The position numbers and the translations under genes are program-made. From Adineta ricciae (lineage: Eukaryota > Rotifera > Eurotatoria > Adinetida > Adinetidae), in assembly GCA_905250025.1 (NCBI GenBank), contig CAJNOJ010000114.1, forward strand, positions 62,001 through 126,000: a DNA stretch of 64,000 bases, given 5' to 3'. The notes below the pieces were generated by a model. It worked only from the letters and a program-made list of their open reading frames with translations. It had not been told where the DNA came from and did not search any database. Shown piece after piece: positions 56,160 to 64,000 of this stretch (the stretch's first letter is position 1; every line of letters begins with the position of its first letter).

Positions 56160-57894
56160 TCAGACATATGCATGAATTCGAAGATAATGTTTTTCTCTTG
56201 TTTTGTCATAAAGGCAACGTTTAACCGAGAACTCTACACCAGCTCTTAGAAGCACTTCTTGCTCTTCACGGAATTCAGATGCATATACAATATCAGCAGC
56301 TCGTCGGTCATTGTCTGGATAGCACCGCTTCAACGTAATAATCATCAAAGTATTACTGTCACGCTTTTCAGCCACTGTCCGCTCTCTGCTTGTCGACGAA
56401 AAGTTAGGCCATCGAAGATTGGTTTTACCAACACATTGCTCGTACTTGTCTAGTTGCGTTTCGTCAAGATTTATCGCGCGATATACTTTCATTTTTTTCT
56501 CAAGCTTGAGAGGATGCTTTTTGAAGCATAAAAGTAGCTGTTTGACGAAAGGGCCAAGCGCATTGACCCTACTCGAATCTTCTTCCCGCAAGAATTCATT
56601 AACGAGTGTGCTGAGAAATGACCACTTTGTGTATTGATGCAAACAGGCAATATAAAACAGAGAAGCATCACTAGCAGCCCTATCCTTGAGTTCTGCAATT
56701 ATCACATTGGCTTGAGACTCACTATTGGGCATTGCTTGACGGATACCTTCTATTACAGCATCAACACTATCGTCTACTTGCAAACATAGAGTGATAGTTG
56801 GAATCTTTCTGCAAGACTCATCTTTATAGAAGGTAACACATTTTGTATCTGTCTTCGACTCATAAGATTTGCCACGAGAATGGTAATCAGTTTCAGAATC
56901 ACCAGCACGTTTGATCCTAGCTTGGATAGGCTGATCAATTTTGTGGTATAGCACATATTTATTCAAATCTATGACACAGTGGCCGAGATCCACTCGTTCC
57001 TTATATTTTAGATACGCATCTTCTAGGGTAGCTGTATCAACATCGGAAAACGTTTGCCAATTATTATCACTATTCGGCGTATTGATCCATTTGTAGAACC
57101 ACGGCACACATGTATTAGATGTATCTTCTGGATGACTAATTTGTTCGCCGTTTTCGGATGCCTTAAAAATGAGCGATATTAGCATTTGGAAATTATCGCT
57201 ATGCTTTTATTCTTACATCTTCTGCTTCTGTGGAACACGACTCAGGTGAGGTAGAACGAGACGATTCTTCGGAGCGGTTCGACTCAGTTTGCTTAATAGC
57301 AAAGTTTTGCGTCCACTCCATTGCTTTTGCTTCGAACTCTTCATGTGATGTGTTGAATATCATCGCGGCTTCATGCGAAACAGAGTAATCTAGATCAGGC
57401 GTCAAAACAAGATCATACACTTTTTTCAGAATCTCCCGCATTGAAATGGAAGATTTCCATGTGGTAAATATATCCAAACAACAGAACCCATCGGAAGCCA
57501 CATTCGGATGGAAAATTTTGGTAATAAATCGTAACTGCGGTGGCTTAAATGGATACATTTCACAAAATATGGCCTCTATCTCAAATGAACCGCCTTCATA
57601 TGGAGATTTGCTAAGACCGGCAAGCGTGAGTTTCCATTTAGTAACATCGGTAAGATCGTAGAGGGTAACTGACCAATGTTGCTCGATTTGTTCGTGTAAT
57701 GAACCGAGCTCGTTAATAAGTCGATTTTCTTTTTTAACGCTTGAAGGTGGAATGGATCTTAAAAAGATCAGATAAATAGTTCAATTGATTAAGAAGACAA
57801 TCACTCACGATCTAGTCAGTAGACTATGCATGGATGGAGACCATGAATTCCCAGCTGGAGTTGATATTGTGGCTGACAGTTCGTTGTCGGACAT
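56160..57894 (-). CDS. UBC-WWE-ART fusion protein, copy 2 (frame intact)
   Basis: Exons 57809-57894 (ATG 57894), 57217-57757 and 56160-57161; introns 57758-57808 and 57162-57216 (GTGAGT/GTAAGA...TTTAAG), phases 2 and 0; 542 aa. Residues about 36-175 are an E2 fold: SKSPYEGGSFEIEAIF, YPFKPPQLRFITKIF, HPN at 112-114 and the catalytic-site Cys122 in GFCCLDIF, at the usual eight residues after the HPN Asn. An acidic Ser-rich linker follows. Residues about 227-295 are a WWE domain (CVPWFYKWINTP, NNWQTF, QARIKR), which binds ADP-ribose polymers. The C-terminus is an arginine-type ART with Arg437 (VYRAINL), Ser465-Thr-Ser467 and Glu509-x-Glu511. It probably couples ubiquitin transfer with ADP-ribosylation. 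Read without introns it looks like two adjacent genes. Confidence 0.8.
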
Positions 57895-58467
57895 CAAGAA
57901 TTACTTTTTCGGAATCTAGTTTTTTGTCAAGTTTGAAGTAGTGACTAATGTATTACTAAATGGTGTATCGTTAAACCAATCATCGTTGCGTAAAGCCAGT
58001 GACATCTTCAGAAAATAGTAAAAAATATATGATTTTGAGAAAAAATAATTGTACAGATACTTTATCCACGATTGCCTCTTTTTCGTTTTTTTCAATTAAA
58101 CAAATATCTCGAGAGTGAGAGCGCCGGTTGATTGACATGAACACGACTACCCATTGTGCTTCAGTTGAATGAAACGAAGTTTTCTTATAGTCCCCTATTC
58201 ACCATGTCAATACATCTTTGCTTTACCTTATCGTTGTCTTTCTTTCACTCAAGTAAAAATATTTTCTAGTGTATCTTTTTACTCTCCTTTTTTTATTCTT
58301 CATGATAAAAGTGCATGAGAAACACTGTATTTCTCAACATCCCTGGACACATAAAAGAGAAATTCTTTCAAGAGTATACTTATAAAATCATACCAACTTC
58401 AATTTCATATTTGCGTTTGAATGACTACTATCACATGTCGACTCTCGTTTCAAATTCTAGATAAAAC
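57895..58467. promoter_or_regulatory. Divergent intergenic region, second copy
   Basis: 573 bp between the UBC-WWE-ART and GH3 starts. The GH3-side TATA-like box is shortened relative to the first copy (CATAAAAG for CATATAAAAG), which may lower expression. Confidence 0.4.
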
Positions 58468-60748
58468 ATGATATCTGCGCTCACCTACTCACGAAATCTT
58501 GTTTATCAACAAGATCGAACTGCCCTCTTCTATTCACTGGTTCTCAGCAGTGCTGGTACTATTCTAATCTGGTACTTCTCTTCATCATACGTTAGATGTC
58601 TTTGTCGAAAAGTCGTTCGAATTCTTTGTCGGAAGATTTTACTTGATCGAAGGTCTCGAAAATCGGATAGAGACAACTTCATCTCATTTTTCCGCACATA
58701 TCTCTCTCATCATCAGAAAGTTAACAATCAAGCGCTGAGAGCGATTCTTGAGAGAAATCATTTGTGCAAATTCTTTTTGGACCGATCAATTACATTTCAA
58801 TCGTTGTCTTCCTCGTTCGGGCAAGAGCAAACGTTGGTTGATGAATTTCGAAGCAAACTTCCATTAACTACATATGACGACTATCGCCCTTATATTGAAC
58901 GAATGGTGGACCATGGAGAACATAATTTAATTTGTTCGGATAAGATTATTTACTATGCAATGACTTCTGGAACAACAGGCAAGAATAAACTCTTACCAAT
59001 GACATCACACATGCTGAAAGATGCGATGTTACTTGCCTCTGCATCGTCATCTTTGATTTGGAGATCTCTTCCGGCATCGTTTCCGTCATGTGAACAAAGA
59101 TTCTTTCATATACAGAGTGCGAAAAGACGAGACATGTTCGCTAGATCGAAAGATAATATACCGATCGGTCAGCTTACTCAAACATTCTCAGCCGTTCCGT
59201 TGAATCCAGCAGTTCAAATAATACTATCTGCTTATTTTATCATTAGACTTGACCTAATCGAAGACGTAACTGATTTCGAAACGAGTGCGTTTGTTCAATT
59301 GGTTTTGTCATTGGTAGTTCCGGATATCTATTCGTATACGGTCCTCTTCGCTCCGGGATTCATCCATATTGTTAAAATCATTGAAAAATCCTTCGAAGAA
59401 ATTTGTCTTTGCATATCTTCTAGTGATTTCAATCATAGTTCGCTTGTGTGTAAAAATATTCCGGATATGAAACTTCGAAAGCAACTCAACCAAGCTTTAA
59501 ATGAAATCAGCCTTGAGTACGGTGGATCGACGTATCGAGTAAAACGCGCGGAGTTCATTCGACAACAATGCGAGAATGGTAATTTCGAGGGTATTCTCCA
59601 TCGTCTTTGGCCAAAGTTAGTTTATGCAATGACTGCATTAGGTGGTTCATTTGCTTCTTATAAGGAGAAAATTCAGTTTTACTGTGGTAAGAAACTACGT
59701 TTAATTAATCATACAACATACAGTGGTAGCGAGGGATTTTTTGGTATTTCGGCGAGTATCTTCACGGATGAATATTTTCTCTCACCAAAATCTAACTTTT
59801 ACGAGTTTATCAAAGAAGAAGACGTACATCTGGTATGTGAAAATGTCAAATAAACTGTAATAGTTCTGTCGATTTTTTTTTCAGGAACAACCGACAACTT
59901 ATCTTGCTTCGGAAATCGAACCAGGTAACCGTTATGAACTAGTATGTACAACTGAATGTGGTTTAGTTCGATATCGAATGGGTGATATTGTCAGCTGTAC
60001 AAGATTCTATTGTCCAGCTGATGACCTCGTTCCGTTACCGTCGGAATTGATAGACGCATCTGATCGCATTCCTCTTATTTCAGTTGCCTATCGTCTAGGA
60101 AGTCTCTTGGATATCTTCGGCGAGAAAACAACTGAGCAACATGTGATGTATGCTCTTCAAGAAACAGTTCTACAATGGCGAAATCAAGACATACTCGTTG
60201 ATCTATGCGATTTTACATCATATCCGAAACTAGATGAATTTCCACCTAAGTACGTCATCTTTATAGAGGTAACCGATCCACAGCAACATACTGATCAAAG
60301 GTGGAACGTTATTCAAACTCGTGCCGATTTAGAAGTCGAGAGAGAACTGTGTAAAGCTAACAATATCTACCAATACATTCGTAATTCTGGAAAGCTTGGT
60401 CCACTTTCCTGTGTTCTTGTTCAAAACGGAACTTTTGCTCAGTTTCGCCAAGAAAAACTAAAGGATGACCGACTAAGTGCCATGCAGATCAAACCTCATC
60501 GATTGCTAAAAAGTGAACAACATATTCAGNTGTGTAAAGCTAACAATATCTACCAATACATTCGTAATTCTGGAAAGCTTGGTCCACTTTCCTGTGTTCT
60601 TGTTCAAAACGGAACTTTTGCTCAGTTTCGCCAAGAAAAACTAAAGGATGACCGACTAAGTGCCATGCAGATCAAACCTCATCGATTGCTAAAAAGTGAA
60701 CAACATATTCAGTTCTTTTATGACAACCGAATCGTTACATCTTCATAA
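58468..60748 (+). CDS. GH3-family protein, copy 2, with an assembly repeat near its end
   Basis: Exon 1 is 58468-59832 and exon 2 starts at 59885 after a 52-bp intron. The protein closely matches copy 1, including YYAMTSGTTGKNKLLPMT, YSGSEGFFGI and YRMGDIV, with scattered substitutions. Exon 2 contains an N at 60530 flanked by two identical 182-bp stretches. Because 182 plus 1 is a multiple of three the frame stays open and adds 61 false codons. Removing one repeat gives the same length as copy 1 (681 aa). Confidence 0.8.
60348..60712 (+). repeat. Exact 182-bp direct repeat around an N (uncollapsed contig overlap)
   Basis: 60348-60529 and 60531-60712 appear identical base for base, separated by the N at 60530. 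Copy 1 of the gene has this segment once. Confidence 0.9.
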
Positions 60749-61713
60749 TGAACACTCGCTAGTTTTACTTACCAATGCAGCTATAATAGAAAAAGATGTT
60801 GCACATGAACAAAATTGTCATAAAAGACGGATTTAGATTTAATTATTGTCCCAATACCCACACAGATATGAACAAGAAATAACATCGGTAGGATTTGCAG
60901 GTCTTTTTTTGAATAGGTGCCATCTATCTGCAGAAAAAGACACTTCTGTTTTCATTTCGAAATGCTTTTGATACAATTAAATTGGCGAAAAAAGCTAGCA
61001 CACCGTATATATGTCAAAGATCACCCCCAGGATCGGCTGAATCGTTAGTAACAGTTGAACTCGCTTTTCTTTGGTCTATTCTGATGAATAATATATAGCT
61101 GTATGCGAGAACGTGCTCTTCGTGTTGCGTTACAAATAGCGTTCGTCATTAATCGGCGCCGTTCTTCCAAGAAGAAACAACAAACAGAATCATGACATTA
61201 AACAGAAATTGAAATACGCATCAACGAGCGTGTACTTCACTTTGCGATATTTCATGGAAAAGAGGATGTAGGTAGATGCACGCGCAAAACTCGAACAGAA
61301 AACGTTGTCAATATGTGTTTATCAGCTGAATATTTACCGATAAACCATCTGTATAAAGAGAAGCGATTGTGAACGAGAAAGATCAAAATGATTCTTTTGG
61401 TATTGTCGGAGTGTCACGACGGCCGGAAAGGTCTTGAAACAGGATCACTAATTATTCCAGACGAGTATATTATTTTCTAAGCGGTAGTAGATAGTACCTG
61501 AATATTTGTCAGCCAACTGCTCGATGCCATGTTCGAGTTTGGATATACGACACCGGCAAATTTTTTCGTATCACTTGTTCGTTCTACGGATTAACTTTTA
61601 GAAATAGACGTTAGACTGAATATTAGATCATTACATTGTTTTACATATGTCTTATTATGTCTTGCAACGACTCAAGTTGAAGAGAGAATCAATTTTTTCC
61701 ACGAAACATTCTC
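60749..61713. other. Spacer, diverged copy of 48498-49654
   Basis: It lacks about 230 bp near 61010 present in the first copy and has an insertion near 61300-61420. No gene recognised. Confidence 0.45.
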
Positions 61714-61950
61714 CTATAGATACCATGCCTGAGGGTGAAGGTGAGTATGAACACACATATTTTCATTCTTAAACAGCGAGCAAGAATGTAAAGAATAAGT
61801 GATTACAATATCGAGTAAGTGTCGACCAAAAAAGGACTGTTTTGCGTCAATGAAGATTTCGCTTATACGCAAAGCTCCATTGAGATTGTTAAATACTTCT
61901 GTATTGCTATGTAGGCACAACAGAAGCGCTGCTACTACAAGATGTCTCAT
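61714..61950 (-). CDS. Putative small secreted protein, copy 2
   Basis: From Met at 61950 it begins MRHLVVAALLLCLHSNTEVF, signal-peptide-like, then RISEIFIDAKQSFFGRHLL. The FFGR could be an amidation/cleavage site of a neuropeptide precursor, but copy 1 lacks it through a two-base difference. Unproven. Confidence 0.3.
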   Translation of the reverse strand: MRHLVVAALLLCLHSNTEVFNNLNGALRISEIFIDAKQSFFGRHLLDIVITYSLHSCSLFKNENMCVHTHLHPQAWYL

Positions 61951-62243
61951 CGTTTCACTGATCATGCTTTTGTTTACTGTTTTTGTGCATTTCTTGGCGT
62001 TTTCCTGTTAGCTTTTGTGTTGGCCTAATTCTTGCCGGTAGTCGTTATGGTTTCCTTCCTGTTCTAAGCACTACTGGCATTGTTATTTGTTTCGGTATTT
62101 CTTGCAATGTGTATATATTGGACAATCTTTTATCATCGACAGTTTAGCGATCATAATTTGAGACGATCTGATGAAAGAGATAACGAATATTCAAAAAATT
62201 TATATATGTATTCATCGAAGAAAAACAAAAAGAAAACTTCATT

Positions 62244-63124
62244 TTATGATTGATTCACACAACATAAACAACGCTGAAATACACAGTTTCTTATTTCCCG
62301 ATTATAAACGAATAGATTAATTATAAGAGCTAATAAACATACTGCACCGAGATATACACTCATCATTAGTATACTAAAATCAACATATATAACCACGTTA
62401 ATCGTATTAATGACATATGCAGGTGTCCAACCAACAATAAACATAGTAAATGTAAAAACCATTTGTTTTATTAGAGATATATCGCGATGAGTAATTCTAT
62501 TTCCTGTTCCAGTACTCTCTTGCGAATGAGTACGCCGTGTCGACCTTCGAACACATATAAGTATTCCAATATTCAAAATCGTATTGATCAGCGATGGCAA
62601 AATAACTGCCGTAATCAATGTATAACATCCCATCCACACTGTATTACTTGTACAATCCTGAAATAGAGACAAGAGTATATCTATCAATGATGCTTACACT
62701 TTACCTCGTAAGATTCGAAAACAAATGGCAGTGAAATAAGCAATTGAGCGATCCATTGAGTTGCAATACAGATAGCAACCCAGTTTTTAGTCTTGAAAAA
62801 CGGTTTTATATGATAAACAATGACGCAAAAACGATGAACACTAAAAGCAACAAATGCAAATGGCACTTGGACACTAGCCACGTTGAATGCATATTGGAAA
62901 AGGACACACATTGATTGTGGCATGTCGTAATAGATTCCGTAAAAATAGAATATAAAGTAAGCTGCTGTGAAGATTGTATTGATACAAAAGTTTAAAATAA
63001 ACATATTGGTTCGATGACGAAAACGTGGAATAAACAGAATTAGACATGAGTAAACAAGCGCGATGAAAAGAACTGTGGCATAAACAGTATTTCGCACGAT
63101 TTCTAGAGTCTGATAGATATCCAT
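62244..63124 (-). CDS. Two-exon rhodopsin-like 7TM receptor, copy 2
   Basis: Exon 1 is 62705-63124 and exon 2 62244-62657, with a 47-bp intron; 277 aa. It is the same as copy 1 with scattered changes (FTMFIVGWTPAYVI in TM6) and a nine-base in-frame deletion near the C-terminus that removes three residues. The HRFCVIVYH and NLFVYNREIRN motifs are intact, so it is probably functional. Confidence 0.8.
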
Positions 63125-63987
63125 TTTGGTATAGAAATGAAGTTCTTAATAGTGACAAAAGCAATTTTCTTCTCATCTACTTATCCGCCCAGGAGAATTT
63201 TCTTGTTGATCTCAGTGTTAAATGAGACTGTTTTCTCTCTCCTTATAATTAGAAATTAGAAATACAGCTTATCCTGCGCATGAACTAATCCTTGGTACGG
63301 AATTAGTTCAAGTAGGGATAGCATAAATTAACTTCCTTAAAATACATTTTTCTACTTTTAATACAAAGCTCAAATGAAGAATAATCCGACAATCAATGTT
63401 TGTTCTAAATCTTAATTGATCACAATGCATAAGAATATTGCTTGTCATGATTTATACACGAGTCAGTAAAGAATATGTCATTAGAAATACTAACAAATGT
63501 CATCATGAGATTGCGGTGCAAAATCCTTTTTTTTTATGTATGAGTAACCATGAAACTGCCTAGAACCTATTGTCGTTTCTATGGTCGAACGATGAATAGT
63601 TTCTCGGACTGTGAGAAGCATTTTGTTCTCCAGCCAAATCGACATTAATTGAATAAACATAACACGATCGACAAAAGAAAATACAAAGTCACTTAACCTA
63701 TTATCCTAACAAAAGAATTGCGAAAGTTATTCATATCTGGATTACAAAAGGTTCGAATTAGTTTTCTACTCGGTCATTTATTGAAGCAGTTCAAAGAAGA
63801 AGGCGTCCTCAAACATGATTGTTCGTATTTGGGTTTATTTAATGCTATTCATTCATATTCTGTTTTGTAGAGAAAACCTGTTTTGTTTACAGACAGTATC
63901 TTTTCATCACCTTTCGTGATTCAGCATCAGGTATGAATTTGAGTGAACATTTTCTTTTATAATTGGGAGAAAATCTTCTTCTTTAGA
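63125..63987. other. Spacer, second copy of 51044-51885
   Basis: It includes the same 5'-leader intron signals before the Hint gene ATG, and a short insertion near 63595-63620. Confidence 0.5.
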
Positions 63988-64000
63988 ATGTCGTTGTCAG
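63988..64000 (+). CDS. First codons of a second Hint-domain gene, cut by the window edge
   Basis: ATG TCG TTG TCA matches the four-codon first exon at 51886-51897 and its CTTCTTTAG leader acceptor. The rest lies beyond the window. Confidence 0.6.

Overview
The window looks like nuclear DNA of a bdelloid rotifer (Adineta/Rotaria type). This is inferred from the gene content: FG-GAP repeat proteins, ADP-ribosyltransferases (ARTs) fused to TPRs, an LDLa-type 7TM receptor, FMRFamide-type receptors and a caspase-NHL relic. Other support is the AT-rich intergenic DNA and very short GT-AG introns (mostly 47-61 bp), through which most genes had to be spliced by eye. No rRNA, tRNA, transposon or CRISPR array was recognised.

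Layout. (1) 1-22.5 kb is mixed single-copy sequence. It holds a decayed LDLa/7TM receptor, a 16-repeat FG-GAP protein, two almost identical LicD-like genes either side of an endonuclease/exonuclease/phosphatase gene, a dead P-loop GTPase gene, an OTU-fold protein lacking its catalytic cysteine, a 7TM receptor with a decayed tandem copy, a ubiquitin-like/zinc protein, a caspase-NHL pseudogene and a membrane-anchored methyltransferase-like protein. (2) 22.7-37.7 kb is a block of F-box protein, secreted PAN/FG-GAP protein, an 82-aa gene of unknown function and two-pass membrane proteins. The block occurs twice, the second time cut by N joins. (3) 38.2-43.2 kb holds two copies of a segment with a small secreted four-cysteine peptide gene, a scavenger-receptor-like fragment and a B-type member of the short gene family. 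(4) 43-64 kb is a second duplicated block: UBC-WWE-ART fusion gene, divergently oriented GH3 gene, a small putative secreted ORF, a two-exon 7TM receptor and a membrane-anchored Hint-domain protein. A TPR-ART gene lies between the two copies.

Six single-N joins (2746, 33142, 37534, 40542, 55034, 60530) break the sequence. Three large repeats restart exactly at an N and one N sits between two identical 182-bp units. Much of the apparent tandem duplication may therefore be haplotypes or homeologues laid end to end by the assembler. The two LicD genes have no N between them and look like a genuine duplication.

The most notable item is a three-exon gene (56160-57894, second copy 44083-45814) encoding a ubiquitin-conjugating E2 domain, a WWE domain and an arginine-type ART in one protein. 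It is followed by the unannotated four-cysteine peptide genes and by an 81-82 aa gene family whose promoters carry paired TGACG sites, mostly 21 bp apart. All domain calls come from reading motifs; no database search was run.
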